Below, one piece after another: positions 53,544 to 62,880 of a stretch of 64,000 bases of DNA (its first letter is position 1; the number at the start of each line of letters is the position of its first letter). The stretch covers positions 147,808 to 211,807 of the forward strand of contig NZ_FCOK02000005.1 of NCBI RefSeq assembly GCF_001544555.2, written 5' to 3'. Source of the DNA: Caballeronia udeis (lineage in GTDB: Bacteria > Pseudomonadota > Gammaproteobacteria > Burkholderiales > Burkholderiaceae). Made by a program: the position numbers and the translations under genes. The notes beneath the pieces were generated by a model that did no database searches, was not told where the DNA came from, and was given only the letters and a program-made list of their open reading frames with translations.

Positions 53544-54668
53544 ATGAAAAAATTCCTGCCGTTAGTAGTCGGTCCTCTATTTTGCACGTGTGCGATGGCT
53601 CAGTCGTCGGTCACGTTGTACGGGATCATTGACGCCGGCCTGACTTATGTCAGCAATACGGGGGGACAGCACTCCTACCTCTTCGACGACGGCATCTCGT
53701 ACGGAAACCGGGTCGGCTTTTCGGGCACCGAGGATCTGGGTGGCGGCAACAGGGCTGTGTTCAAGCTGGAAAACGGCTTTCGCCTGGGCAATGGCCAGTT
53801 GAATCAGGGCGGTGCGATGTTTGGCCGCCAGGCGTACGTAGGTCTTGGCAACAACTGGGGCACGCTTACACTCGGTAATCAGTATGATTTCGCATTCGCC
53901 TATACATCCGCATTCAACATCAGTGGGTACGGCACAGGCTACGGCGTCCACCTGGGCGACGCCGACCGGCAGGGCGGCGACCGTTTGAAAAACTCGGTCA
54001 AATTCGAAAGCACCAATTTCCATGGCCTGGTGGTTGCCGGCCTGTACTCGTTCAGCAATACGGCAGGTAATTTCCGCGACGGCAGTGCCTGGGGCCTGGG
54101 GTCAACCTACACAATGGGCAGCTTTTCCGCTGGCGGCAACTACACGCGACTTAATTCACCTACCGGCCTTGCAGGCCTTGATCCTTATGCCCAGTTCGGC
54201 ATAACGACCATGCTGGGCCAAACGGTCGCGACCGTTAACTCCGCTACAGGCGCGGTAACCGACCTGCATTCGAGCACACCATTCCAGGTCGACTCGCAAT
54301 CCATTCTCGGCCTGGGTGCTTCCTACGCCTTTAACAAACTGACGGTCAGCGGCGATTTCAGCAGTACGACCTTCAAGGGCTACGGGCAATCATCAACGCT
54401 GCGTGTCTACGAGACCGGTTTGCAATACCACGCGACACCTGCACTGTCGTTGATCAGTGGCTACCAGTACACCACCTTCGAAGGTCATCACTGGCATGAG
54501 GTGGCGCTTGCAACGCATTATTCACTGTCAAAAACCACGGACGTTTATGCCGGACTGGATTGGATGCGCGCATCGGAGGGTGTCGATGCCGTGATCGGCT
54601 ATGCGTTCACGCCTTCGTCGGGGCGCACGCAAATGGATGCGCGCATTGGTATGCGGCACAATTTCTAG
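53544..54668 (+). CDS. Gram-negative porin (OmpC/Omp38 type)
   Basis: A 374-residue trimeric outer-membrane porin of the type abundant in Burkholderiales. The signal peptide is MKKFLPLVVGPLFCTCAMA. The mature start SSVTLYGIIDAGLTYVSN is the standard beta-barrel opening, FKLENGFRLGNGQLNQGG near residue 75 follows, and the C-terminus ends GRTQMDARIGMRHNF with the terminal Phe required by the BAM complex. It stands after the phosphorylase/transporter block and may provide outer-membrane entry for its substrate, or be unrelated. Confidence 0.92.
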   Translation: MKKFLPLVVGPLFCTCAMAQSSVTLYGIIDAGLTYVSNTGGQHSYLFDDGISYGNRVGFSGTEDLGGGNRAVFKLENGFRLGNGQLNQGGAMFGRQAYVGLGNNWGTLTLGNQYDFAFAYTSAFNISGYGTGYGVHLGDADRQGGDRLKNSVKFESTNFHGLVVAGLYSFSNTAGNFRDGSAWGLGSTYTMGSFSAGGNYTRLNSPTGLAGLDPYAQFGITTMLGQTVATVNSATGAVTDLHSSTPFQVDSQSILGLGASYAFNKLTVSGDFSSTTFKGYGQSSTLRVYETGLQYHATPALSLISGYQYTTFEGHHWHEVALATHYSLSKTTDVYAGLDWMRASEGVDAVIGYAFTPSSGRTQMDARIGMRHNF

Positions 54669-54672
54669 ACCG

Positions 54673-54705
54673 CGGGCGAGAGCGCCCATGCAGCGCCCTC
54701 TCCCG
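54673..54705. terminator. Bidirectional hairpin between porin and lactonase genes
   Basis: CGGGCGAGAGCGC and GCGCCCTCTCCCG form an imperfect stem around a short loop, exactly between the convergent porin and SMP-30 genes. Position suggests it ends both transcripts. Confidence 0.55.
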
Positions 54706-54755
54706 TCACCTCTTCGGCCAACATATTTCCGGCTTCGAGGTACCAGGAAGATCGT

Positions 54756-55691
54756 TCAGGGGCGCTGTATGCCCTGAACGTTCACGCTTATACGGTATAG
54801 GGACGTGGATGCGACGATAAACATCTCATTGCGATTCTCACCCCCGAACGTCAGGTTCGCCACCGTTTCCGGTACATGGATGAGCGCAAGCCTGGTGCCA
54901 TCGGGATGAAATACCTGGATTCCGATGGCACTGCTACTGAAGACCCAGCCTCGGTTGTCCAACCGAAACCCGTCGGACAGCCCTTCACCCTCGGCAATAG
55001 TGGCGAAAATCCGCGGGTTGCTCAAGGACCGGCCGTCTATGACTTCGAATACGCGGATATTGTGAAAGCCCTTGTCACCGTACGGGACCATTGACGTATC
55101 CGACACGTAAAGCAGTGACTCGTCCGGCGAAAATGCCAAGCCATTCGGGCAAATAAGAAGGTCCGTCATTACATCCAGTGTCTTTTTACGCGGGTCGAAA
55201 CGAAACACATGACAACCGCGCATTTCCTGAGCGGCCTGGTGCCCCTCGCGGTCGGACAAAATGCCGTAAGGAGGATCGCTGAACCAGATTGTCCCATCGC
55301 TCTTGACGACCACGTCGTTAGGCGAATTCAGCCGCCGGCCATGATAGTTGTCGACCACGATTTCATCCACGGGCTGACTGAGACCCGGACCGAATCGAGT
55401 ACGAATAACTGCGCGCTGACCGTGCGAGCAATGCAACAGGCTGCCGTCCGCCTCACGATAGTGGCCATTGGTATATTCCACCTGATCACGCCAGACACTC
55501 GCGCCCTCCTCAGGCTGCCAGCGCATCATGCGGTTATTCGGAATGTCGCTCCATAGCACGGACCCGTCTTCGTGCATCCAAATGGCGCCCTCGCTCCATA
55601 TACAGCCGGTTGCAAGCTTCTCCAGCTTCGCATCGCTCCCCAGGAGATCGCGGGCACGTTCGTCATATATTTCCATAAGCGGATTAGTCAT
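54756..55691 (-). CDS. SMP-30/gluconolactonase-family lactonase
   Basis: A 311-residue beta-propeller lactonase. Typical pieces: CIWSEGAIWMHEDGSVLWSDI (the metal-site Glu region), EYTNGHYREADGSLLHCSHG, then DLLICPNGLAFSPDESLLYVSDT and FRLDNRGWVFSSS. These enzymes hydrolyse sugar lactones such as gluconolactone to the acid, using a divalent metal. Last gene of the sugar ABC operon that starts with the SDR at 61084. A sugar dehydrogenase, lactonase and acid dehydratase make an oxidative sugar route. Confidence 0.87.
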   Translation of the reverse strand: MTNPLMEIYDERARDLLGSDAKLEKLATGCIWSEGAIWMHEDGSVLWSDIPNNRMMRWQPEEGASVWRDQVEYTNGHYREADGSLLHCSHGQRAVIRTRFGPGLSQPVDEIVVDNYHGRRLNSPNDVVVKSDGTIWFSDPPYGILSDREGHQAAQEMRGCHVFRFDPRKKTLDVMTDLLICPNGLAFSPDESLLYVSDTSMVPYGDKGFHNIRVFEVIDGRSLSNPRIFATIAEGEGLSDGFRLDNRGWVFSSSAIGIQVFHPDGTRLALIHVPETVANLTFGGENRNEMFIVASTSLYRISVNVQGIQRP

Positions 55692-55700
55692 TCTGTTTTC

Positions 55701-56669
55701 CTAACGAGTTTGACGTCTTTCAGTCAACGCCGCCACCATCACGATAATGACGCCCGTCAACAACGTGCGCAAACCTGCGCTTGCGCCAGCGGTATTCAGC
55801 AAGGCAACCAGCAGGAACATAAACAACGCCCCGCCCCAGATGCCACCTAAAGACGCCCGGCCACCCGCGACCGACGTCCCCCCTATGACCACGACCGCAA
55901 CAGTCAACAACAAGTATTCGTTGCCCTGATCCAGCGAATTTCCACCCGAGTAAGAGGCGATCAGACAACCGGTCAAACCCGCTAACGCGCCGCTGATCGC
56001 ATACGTCAACAAGACATGGAAATCCGTTTTCACACCGGCCAGTCGCGCTGCGTTTCGATTCTGGCCGATCGCACAAAGTGCCCGTCCATAGATGGTGCGC
56101 GTGAGCAATAGCCAGACCAGCAGCGTCACCGCCATCGCGAAAATGGAAAATACCGGGACATAGTCTACGCGCGCCACCAGCATCTTCGCCAATAAGGCGG
56201 GTGGCGCCGTACGCATGCCGCGTCCATAGGCTATGGCGCAGGACAGGACGATCAATGCGCTAGCCATGGTTGCGATGATCGGCGGAATCTTCAGGAGGCG
56301 GATCAGCAGAAAATTGACGATTCCTACCGCCATTCCGGACGCGAGTGCTACCAGGATACCCAGGGCAATCAAACTGTTCGAACTTTGCATTGCCCCCATT
56401 GAGAGCGCGCCCGACAGCGCTATGACCGAAGGGATGGAGAGGTCTATATTGCCGGGTCCGCTCGTAATCACGAGCATCTGCCCCAGCGAAACCAGTACGG
56501 TGAAGGTCGAGAAGCTCAGTGCCGTCGTCAATAGAGGGCCCAGGCTAGGTCCCCCCCTGCCTGCGTTAAACAAAGTTGTCGCAATGAGGACGACAGCCGT
56601 TGCCACCCAGGCGCTCAGCCAGTAGCTGTTGCGTAACCCATTCCACGAAGGAACACGCGTGTCGCTCAT
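55701..56669 (-). CDS. Sugar ABC transporter permease 2 (RbsC/XylH type)
   Basis: A 322-residue permease. GNIDLSIPSVIALSGALSM near residue 75 and VVIGGTSVAGGRASLGGIWGG near residue 270 mark the ribose/xylose-type family. Its ATG overlaps the stop of the upstream permease by four bases (ATGA), giving translational coupling. Second of two different permeases in this operon, so a heterodimeric membrane channel is likely. Confidence 0.9.
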   Translation of the reverse strand: MSDTRVPSWNGLRNSYWLSAWVATAVVLIATTLFNAGRGGPSLGPLLTTALSFSTFTVLVSLGQMLVITSGPGNIDLSIPSVIALSGALSMGAMQSSNSLIALGILVALASGMAVGIVNFLLIRLLKIPPIIATMASALIVLSCAIAYGRGMRTAPPALLAKMLVARVDYVPVFSIFAMAVTLLVWLLLTRTIYGRALCAIGQNRNAARLAGVKTDFHVLLTYAISGALAGLTGCLIASYSGGNSLDQGNEYLLLTVAVVVIGGTSVAGGRASLGGIWGGALFMFLLVALLNTAGASAGLRTLLTGVIIVMVAALTERRQTR

Positions 56670-57598
56670 GCTGGTTTTCCTGAATAGCCAATGGCGGTCC
56701 GCAAGCTGAGCGCCACGATAAGAATGATCCCTTGCATCGCCACTTGCCAGTCCGAGGATACCTGGTAGAAGTTCAGGAATGAGGTCGCGAGCGTCATGGT
56801 CAGGGCACCGAACACGCTGCCCAATGCATAGACTTTTCCACCCACGAATTCACCGCCGCCCAGGATGACGCTTGCAATGGAAATCAGGGTATAGCTGGTT
56901 GCCTGATTAGCGTCGGCGGAAGTCGTCTGTCCCAACAGAAGTAATCCGGAGACGATTCCGAACACCCCCGCCAAAGCGTAAACCGCCCCATGAATGCCCA
57001 GGCTCGAGCGGCCGCTTCGTTCAATCACTTTAGGGTTGCCGCCAAAGCCGCGGACGACAGTACCGAAGACCGTGATATTGAAAATGAAATAACCGATCAA
57101 TGCAGCTAGGATGGCAAACAGTACCGGCAGGGGCACGAACGGCGGTTGCCACGCCATCAGGTCGACCAGATATTGGGGCGCCTGCCCGCCCGGGCTCGGA
57201 ACGAGCAAAAGCGCGAATCCCAGCCAGACAAAAGACAAACCCAGTGTCACGACGATCGACGACAACCGGCGCACATGGATCAGGACACCGCAAAATACGT
57301 AGATGCCGATTGCAAGAACGTATAACAAGGCCGCCAGCCAGGGCGAGTTCGGCAATATGATCGCGCCAATCGCCGCGCACATTGAAATAAACGGTCCAAT
57401 GGACAGATCCAGATCGCCCACCGACACCATCATCATCTGAGCCAACGTTGCAAAAACAATGGGAACAGATGCTCCCAACAGCAGCGTCAAGCCCAGATAC
57501 GAGAGCGCGAGTGACTGATTCCTGTAGATCAACCCCAGCAGGATCGCGAAGGTGGTGGCGGACCGCAGGCGGGTGATATGAGCGCGAAAATGTCTCAT
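56666..57598 (-). CDS. Sugar ABC transporter permease 1 (RbsC/XylH type)
   Basis: A 310-residue permease, distinct from its neighbour. VGDLDLSIGPFISMCAAIGA near residue 60 is the family loop, and GGGEFVGGKVYALGSVFGAL near residue 250 corresponds to the conserved C-terminal block. The start overlaps the stop of the ATPase gene by four bases (ATGA). Works with the second permease, ATPase and binding protein of this cluster. Confidence 0.9.
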   Translation of the reverse strand: MRHFRAHITRLRSATTFAILLGLIYRNQSLALSYLGLTLLLGASVPIVFATLAQMMMVSVGDLDLSIGPFISMCAAIGAIILPNSPWLAALLYVLAIGIYVFCGVLIHVRRLSSIVVTLGLSFVWLGFALLLVPSPGGQAPQYLVDLMAWQPPFVPLPVLFAILAALIGYFIFNITVFGTVVRGFGGNPKVIERSGRSSLGIHGAVYALAGVFGIVSGLLLLGQTTSADANQATSYTLISIASVILGGGEFVGGKVYALGSVFGALTMTLATSFLNFYQVSSDWQVAMQGIILIVALSLRTAIGYSGKPA

Positions 57599-59064
57599 GC
57601 CAACTCCTTGAAGGACAAGCGAAACAGCTCGCCTTCACTCAGGTCGGCATTTGCAATTTCCCCGACAATTTCCCCTTCGTTCATCACATAGATGCGGTCG
57701 CAGTGATATAGCTCCTCGAACTCCGTGGTGTACCAAAGGAACGTTCGCCCCTCGTCAGCTTGCGATCGAACAATGCCATACACCTCGTATTTCGTGCCGA
57801 CATCCACGCCGCGAGTGGGATCGTCCATGAGTATCATGGGTGCATCTGCTCCCAAGGCGCGTGCGAACAATACCTTCTGCTGGTTGCCGCCTGAAAGTGA
57901 TGAAATGGGCAGGTTCATGTCGGGAGTTTTCACCCTCAGTTTTTCCATCCATTGCCCGATCAGGCGATCTTCCTGAGCAAAGGAAATCATCCCCGCTCGC
58001 CCGCATTTGCCAAGCCACGACAAACTCATGTTCTTTGCAATCGACCATAGGCCGAACACCCCGTCGCTCTGCCTGTCTCCGGCGACGAAAGCCGTTTCGG
58101 TGTGCAGTTCGTTGCCATGCCAATCCTGGCGCCCCTTGTGCAACGCATGAATCAATTTGAGCAAGCGGGTTTGACCATGCCCTGCCAGTCCCGCCAGCCC
58201 GATAATTTCGCCTCGGAACGCCTTGAGCGGCAAACCATCCGCTAACAAACGCGCCTGCACCTGCAACTCGCCAGCTTGATGAACGCGGGTCGCCGCTTGT
58301 TCATCACGGTTCGTGTGTCCCTGGCCCATCGCCTCGACCACTTGCTTCGCACTGGTTTGCGCGATGTCGCTTTCGTAGATGACCGCACCCTCGCGCATCA
58401 CAACGACGCGGTCGCTGTAGTTCATGACCTCGTGCATTTTGTGCGAAATCAATATGCAAATGCCGCCGCCACTTACAAAGTCGCGAAGATAGGTGAGTAG
58501 TTGCTTGGCCGATTGTTCATCCAGTGAGGAAGTGGGCTCATCGAGAATGACCAGCTTTAACGGATGATCGCCCGGCGTGAATGCCATGGCAATTTCGACC
58601 ATCTGACGCTTGGTAATCGGCAGCGACTCGATAATCTGGTTGGCCCCCAGGCCGTGACGCGGGAAGATCTTGTCCAGCGCGCGGATCACCTGCGCACCGG
58701 CTTGTTTGCGCCACCCTAACGCGTTGCCCGCCGACGTTCGCAGACGCATGTTTTCCGCAAGACTGAGATTCGGGCATAACGACAGCTCCTGGAAGACGCA
58801 GCGTATGCCGTGCCTGATCGCTTCGTGAGTATTCCAGTGATGCTCGACCTTCCCCCCGTCCACATACAGCGTGCCCTTGTCATTCTTGAAGACACCGGAA
58901 AGAATATTCATCAGCGTTGATTTGCCGGCGCCGTTGTGTCCGACAATACCAACGCATTCCCCCGGATAGAACGCCAGGGTTGCGTCGTTCAACGCCCTCA
59001 CCGCACCAAAGGTCTTACCGATTTTCTCGGTTTGAACGAATGCTGCATCCGCAGTGGATGTCAT
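57595..59064 (-). CDS. Sugar ABC transporter ATPase with two nucleotide-binding domains
   Basis: A 489-residue ATPase. Domain 1: Walker A IVGHNGAGKSTLMNILSGV near residue 35, Walker B LVILDEPTSSLDEQSAKQLL near residue 165. Domain 2: LAGLAGHGQTRLLKLIHAL near residue 285, signature ISSLSGGNQQKVLFARALG near residue 385, and MILMDDPTRGVDVGTK. The domain-1 signature reads ESLPITKRQMVEIAMAF, which lacks the LSGGQ glycines, as is common in the first domain of this family. Start at 59064 with GAGGG upstream. It powers the importer whose permeases follow. Confidence 0.91.
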   Translation of the reverse strand: MTSTADAAFVQTEKIGKTFGAVRALNDATLAFYPGECVGIVGHNGAGKSTLMNILSGVFKNDKGTLYVDGGKVEHHWNTHEAIRHGIRCVFQELSLCPNLSLAENMRLRTSAGNALGWRKQAGAQVIRALDKIFPRHGLGANQIIESLPITKRQMVEIAMAFTPGDHPLKLVILDEPTSSLDEQSAKQLLTYLRDFVSGGGICILISHKMHEVMNYSDRVVVMREGAVIYESDIAQTSAKQVVEAMGQGHTNRDEQAATRVHQAGELQVQARLLADGLPLKAFRGEIIGLAGLAGHGQTRLLKLIHALHKGRQDWHGNELHTETAFVAGDRQSDGVFGLWSIAKNMSLSWLGKCGRAGMISFAQEDRLIGQWMEKLRVKTPDMNLPISSLSGGNQQKVLFARALGADAPMILMDDPTRGVDVGTKYEVYGIVRSQADEGRTFLWYTTEFEELYHCDRIYVMNEGEIVGEIANADLSEGELFRLSFKELA

Positions 59065-59131
59065 AAAAACCCTCATCACCGTCAATAAGTTCATTCGCGA
59101 TGCGAAACCCGCCGAGGCAGGTGCGCATGCG

Positions 59132-60169
59132 TTAGTTGGCGGCGTGGGTTTTTACGTAGTCGGTGACTTCCTGCTGGCTGAAAGAGCGGTCAAATACACC
59201 CCCCTTCGGAGTGCTTGCCATTGATTGAACCAGGTCCTTCTGGGTAATGACGGCAATCGGCAGATTGATTTCCTTCGGCAGCTTCGCGCCGGCCAGCACC
59301 TGCTGCGCGTACCAGAATGCAAAGGTCGCGACGCCCGGTACGATCGAAGCTGATTGGGTCTCGTAGCCGTTTTTATCGTGCTCGTTTTTCCACAATTCCA
59401 GCTCGTCATAGCGATTGCCCATAAAAACCACAGGCAGTTTACGGCCGGCATCAATAAACGCGCGCGCCGTTCCCGCGCCGTCTCCACCCTGGGTGGTCAC
59501 GGCGACGACATCGGACAAGGTTGGCAAGAGTCCCGCGACGGCCTTCTGCGCGACCGTTTGCGTATAGTCGCCGTTGACCGATCCGACCACCTTGAAGTCG
59601 GGATATTGCTTGAGACCTTCTTCCACGCCGGCATGTATCTGGTTATCCACCACGAAACCCGCCAGGCCTCGCACTTCGAGCACGTTGCCTTTTAAATTGC
59701 GCTCATGAAAATAATCGATCTGCATCTTTCCCATGCGCTTGAAATCAATACTGATCTTGTACGCGCAGGGCTCCGTAACCGTGCCGTCGAACGACACCAC
59801 GACAATACCCGCACTACAGGCCTGCTTGATTGCACCATTCACCGCCGTGGGTGAAGCTGCGTCGACAACAATAGCGTTGTAGCCCTGCAGGATCATGTTC
59901 TGAATTTGCTGGGATTGTTCAGTCGCCTGATTCTGAACTGTCGTGAAACTAGGCGCTGCCGCGACGATCTTGCTGGCCACCGCCTGTTTGGTGACCTTGT
60001 CCCAGTCTTGCAGCATCTGCTGTCGCCACGAATTGCTCGCAAACGAATTCGAAAAAGCAATTTTCATATTGGTCGTCGGCTTCTCCTGAGCATGAGCGCC
60101 AATCGTTCCAAACAGGATGACGCCCAGGCACCCTAAAGTCCGCACGCAGCTTGCCACATTTCTTTTCAT
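59132..60169 (-). CDS. Sugar ABC transporter binding protein (ribose/xylose type)
   Basis: A 345-residue periplasmic binding protein. The signal peptide is MKRNVASCVRTLGCLGVILFGT then GAHA, cleaved near residue 27. The mature part has IAFSNSFASNSWRQQMLQD, then MILQGYNAIVVDAASPTAVN and VAVTTQGGDGAGTARAFIDAG. GGAGA precedes the ATG at 60169; the longer frame is unlikely. Sugar identity cannot be read from sequence. First transporter gene after the SDR. Confidence 0.88.
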   Translation of the reverse strand: MKRNVASCVRTLGCLGVILFGTIGAHAQEKPTTNMKIAFSNSFASNSWRQQMLQDWDKVTKQAVASKIVAAAPSFTTVQNQATEQSQQIQNMILQGYNAIVVDAASPTAVNGAIKQACSAGIVVVSFDGTVTEPCAYKISIDFKRMGKMQIDYFHERNLKGNVLEVRGLAGFVVDNQIHAGVEEGLKQYPDFKVVGSVNGDYTQTVAQKAVAGLLPTLSDVVAVTTQGGDGAGTARAFIDAGRKLPVVFMGNRYDELELWKNEHDKNGYETQSASIVPGVATFAFWYAQQVLAGAKLPKEINLPIAVITQKDLVQSMASTPKGGVFDRSFSQQEVTDYVKTHAAN

Positions 60170-60331
60170 GCTTCGTCTCCAAAATGTTGTGGGCCAGCGC
60201 CAGTCTGCAGGATGGCCATATGTGAAATCGCTACTGTCCACTGCTGTCTATCAGGCAGCTTTCGAAACAACGCGTTGAGATCCACAGATCAGCCCGCCGG
60301 CCGGTCGACGCGCCAACGTATCCCGCTGCGA

Positions 60332-61084
60332 TCAGCCTCGGCCGACGTAAGGCATATGACTGGCCATGACCGTCATGAACAGGACGTTGGCATCCAGCGA
60401 CAAGCTGTCCATGTACAGGATTGCCTTGACCACGTTATCCATCGACATGCGTGGTTCCACCTTGATCGACCCGTCGGCCTGCAGCGTCCCCTTCGCCATC
60501 AACTCACTCATGTCAGTCACTACATTGCCGATATCTATCTGGCCACAGGCAATGTTGTAAGGCCGGCCGTCCAGCGAAGACGCCTTGGTCAGGCCGGTTA
60601 TTGCGTGTTTGGTCGCGGTGTAGGGTGCAGCCTTCGGGCGCGGTGCATGCGCCGATATTGACCCGTTATTGATGATCCGGCCGCCCCCTGGCTGCTGTTT
60701 TTTCATCAGCCGGAAGGCGCCTTGCGTGCAAAGGAAGGCGCCGGTCAGGTTAACGTTGACAGCCTGAACCCACTGTTCATAGCTGATGTCTTCCAGTGAA
60801 TTTTGGGGTGTGAACGTACCGGCGTTATTGAACAACAGATCCAGGCGGCCGAACTTTTCTTCAAGCTGACTAAACAACCGATTGACGGAATCTAGGACCG
60901 CAATATCGCAGGGCATTGCGTGTGCATTGCCCGCATGCGCGCCCGCCATATTCGCCGTTTCGGTCAACGCGCGTTCGTTTCGACCGGCTAGCACGACGGT
61001 GTAGCCTTCATCTAGTAAGCCTAATGCAACGCCACGCCCGATTCCTGAGCCTGCGCCCGTGATCAAGGCAATTTTCCCTTTCAT
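60332..61084 (-). CDS. Short-chain dehydrogenase/reductase (sugar dehydrogenase-like)
   Basis: A 250-residue SDR. TGAGSGIGRGVALGLLDEG is the cofactor motif, LLFNNAGTF the NNAG motif near residue 86, YTATKHAITG the active-site YxxxK near residue 154, with the Ser in NNGSISAHAP. An in-frame GTG two codons upstream (61090) is an alternative; AGGGAGGGG lies before both. First gene of the operon, with the operator palindrome at 61175 about 90 bases upstream. With the lactonase it suggests dehydrogenation of a sugar to a lactone. Confidence 0.87.
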   Translation of the reverse strand: MKGKIALITGAGSGIGRGVALGLLDEGYTVVLAGRNERALTETANMAGAHAGNAHAMPCDIAVLDSVNRLFSQLEEKFGRLDLLFNNAGTFTPQNSLEDISYEQWVQAVNVNLTGAFLCTQGAFRLMKKQQPGGGRIINNGSISAHAPRPKAAPYTATKHAITGLTKASSLDGRPYNIACGQIDIGNVVTDMSELMAKGTLQADGSIKVEPRMSMDNVVKAILYMDSLSLDANVLFMTVMASHMPYVGRG

Positions 61085-61173
61085 CGTCACCCCTCCCTAT
61101 TCTCCATCATTGAAAGATACGGGTTGTCGAGCGCTGCGAGACGGTCCGTCAAATAGCTGGCTCAATTACAAGT

Positions 61174-61229
61174 GGTTACCGGTAACTACGAAATGACTCT
61201 AACATGCGAAGATAGCCTGCACAAGGCGG
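61174..61229 (+). repeat. Decayed copy of the 62825 operator/leader/start region
   Basis: These 56 bases align without gaps to 62825-62880, with about 47 identities. The copy includes the palindrome, the TCTAACATG block and AGATAGC, but its ribosome site is GAAG in place of GGAG and its start codon is CTG in place of GTG. So it is a duplicated gene front that has lost its gene. Confidence 0.8.
61175..61186. promoter_or_regulatory. Perfect operator palindrome GTTACCGGTAAC (1 of 2)
   Basis: A 12-base perfect palindrome about 90 bases upstream of the SDR start. It matches the core I recall for LacI-family GntR/IdnR operators of gluconate metabolism in enteric bacteria. A regulator of that type is expected but is not encoded in this window. 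Confidence 0.7.
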
Positions 61230-61299
61230 CCCAATTGGTGATAACCCGAATCGGCTCACGTCAGACACGTCTTCGTCGAAGCGGGTGCCTGGCCGATTT

Positions 61300-62694
61300 C
61301 TAACTCACTGCATCGTTTAGTTCGGTCAAATCCCGCTGCCGCGTTTCGGTGGACAAGGACACGCCGATCAACGTGATCACTGACAGCGTCGCCATATAAA
61401 TTCCCATCACCCAGAACGCGCCGCCTGACAGCCCAACGAGGTATATGCCCAGCAACGGCGCGATACCGCCCGACAGCACCGCGCCCAACTCACGCGCCAG
61501 TGCGACGCCGGAGTACCGGTAGCGATTGCCGAAGAGTTCGGAGAAGTGAGCGCACTGCGCACCCAGCATGCTGTTTGCTCCCAGCGCGAGGCCGCCGAAC
61601 ATGGCCACGTCCACCCACAGCGCGTCGCCCGTGTTCACCATCCACCACGAAGGCACGGACCAGAGCAGCATGAAGATCGCACCGCCCCGATACACCGCGA
61701 TACGACCGATGCGGTCCGACAACGCACCGAACAGCGGCGTCGTGACAACACTCGCCATGCTGGCGATCAACGCGCCCGTCGTCCCTATCGACGTCAGCTC
61801 GGAGGGTCGAACACCCAGTTTCGCGGCAACGGTGCCCCCAAGGAATGCGATGACAACCGTGGTGTAGATCGTCGATCCGCCTTGTTCGGCGAATCGCATC
61901 AGGGTCGCGGCAAGCACGGGGCGGCGCGCGTGGGTAATAACGGTTTTCATCGGCGATTTGATCACGGCGTGCGCGCCCTCGAGGCTGATGAAAGCGGGAC
62001 TTTCACGCAAGCGAAGCCGGATCCAGACCGCCACGCCGATGAGCAAGACGCTTGAAAGAAACGGGATGCGCCATGCCCATGCAAGGATGGCCTGCTCGCC
62101 CAGCACGTGCTGCATGACGCTGAAGGTAGCCGTGGCGAGTCCTAGCCCGCCAAAGATGCCCACGAACGGCAAGGCCGCGAAGAAACCGCGTTGCCGCACA
62201 GGGGCGACTTCCGCCATCAGCGTTGATGCCCCCGCCTGCTCCGCGCCGGCTCCAAAGCCTTGCAGCAGTCGCAGCAGTACGAGTGCCACCGCGCCTACAG
62301 TGCCGCTGGGTAAAAAGCCGACCAAGGTTGTGGAGGTGCCCATGATGGCTATGGTGACGAGCAAGACGAACTTGCGCCCCTTCCGGTCGCCGATAGACCC
62401 AAAAAACAGGCCACCGAACGGCCTTGCAAGAAAGCCCGCACCGTAGGTGCCGAAGCTCGCCATCAACCCGGCTTTCGTGCCAAGTGCAGGAAAGAAAATA
62501 TGGCTGAACACCAATGCCGACGCGAGTCCGAAGATCGCGAAATCGTAGTACTCGAGCGCGCTGCCAACGGCCCCCGTCAATATCGCGCGCCTCAACTGTT
62601 GCGGCGATACGGGCGCTCTCTTAGCCGCCCCTGACGGTGGAACCTGCGTAGCGGCGCTTGCCTGCGCGGGCACAGTGGGGTGCTGCAAATCCAT
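61300..62694 (-). CDS. MFS transporter, metabolite:H+ symporter family
   Basis: A 464-residue 12-helix transporter. The MHS-type front is YYDFAIFGLASALVFSHIFFP near residue 50, with GFLARPFGGLFFGSIGDRKGRK near residue 90 (the family's GxLxDRxGRK loop) and LLRLLQGFGAGAEQAGASTLMAEVAP near residue 150. The N-terminal 30 residues are Ala/Pro rich and cytoplasmic. AGGAGA precedes the ATG. Relatives carry shikimate, proline/betaine, citrate or aromatic acids. It sits between the two copies of the operator region and is divergent from the 2-hydroxyacid dehydrogenase. Confidence 0.9.
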   Translation of the reverse strand: MDLQHPTVPAQASAATQVPPSGAAKRAPVSPQQLRRAILTGAVGSALEYYDFAIFGLASALVFSHIFFPALGTKAGLMASFGTYGAGFLARPFGGLFFGSIGDRKGRKFVLLVTIAIMGTSTTLVGFLPSGTVGAVALVLLRLLQGFGAGAEQAGASTLMAEVAPVRQRGFFAALPFVGIFGGLGLATATFSVMQHVLGEQAILAWAWRIPFLSSVLLIGVAVWIRLRLRESPAFISLEGAHAVIKSPMKTVITHARRPVLAATLMRFAEQGGSTIYTTVVIAFLGGTVAAKLGVRPSELTSIGTTGALIASMASVVTTPLFGALSDRIGRIAVYRGGAIFMLLWSVPSWWMVNTGDALWVDVAMFGGLALGANSMLGAQCAHFSELFGNRYRYSGVALARELGAVLSGGIAPLLGIYLVGLSGGAFWVMGIYMATLSVITLIGVSLSTETRQRDLTELNDAVS

Positions 62695-62824
62695 TTGCGT
62701 CTCCTTTGCAAATCGATGCCGTTTGATTGAACTCCGGCTATTTCTCTATTTATGGGTTGCCCACCTGAGTATCTCGCTACTCCGAAGTCATCATCTGCTG
62801 GACATGGGTTTCGTCGTGTTGTAT

Positions 62825-62880
62825 GGTTACCGGTAACTACTAATCAAATCTAACATGAGGAGATAGCGTGCACAAGACGG
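62825..62880 (+). repeat. Intact member of the duplicated operator/leader/start region
   Basis: 56 bases covering the palindrome, the spacer TCTAACATG, the ribosome site GAGGAG and the GTG start plus first codons of the 2-hydroxyacid dehydrogenase. It is the functional copy of the relic at 61174-61229. Confidence 0.8.
62826..62837. promoter_or_regulatory. Perfect operator palindrome GTTACCGGTAAC (2 of 2)
   Basis: Identical 12-base palindrome, 31 bases before the GTG of the 2-hydroxyacid dehydrogenase and 132 bases from the MFS start on the other strand. It should control one or both of these divergent transcripts by the same regulator as site 1. Confidence 0.7.
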
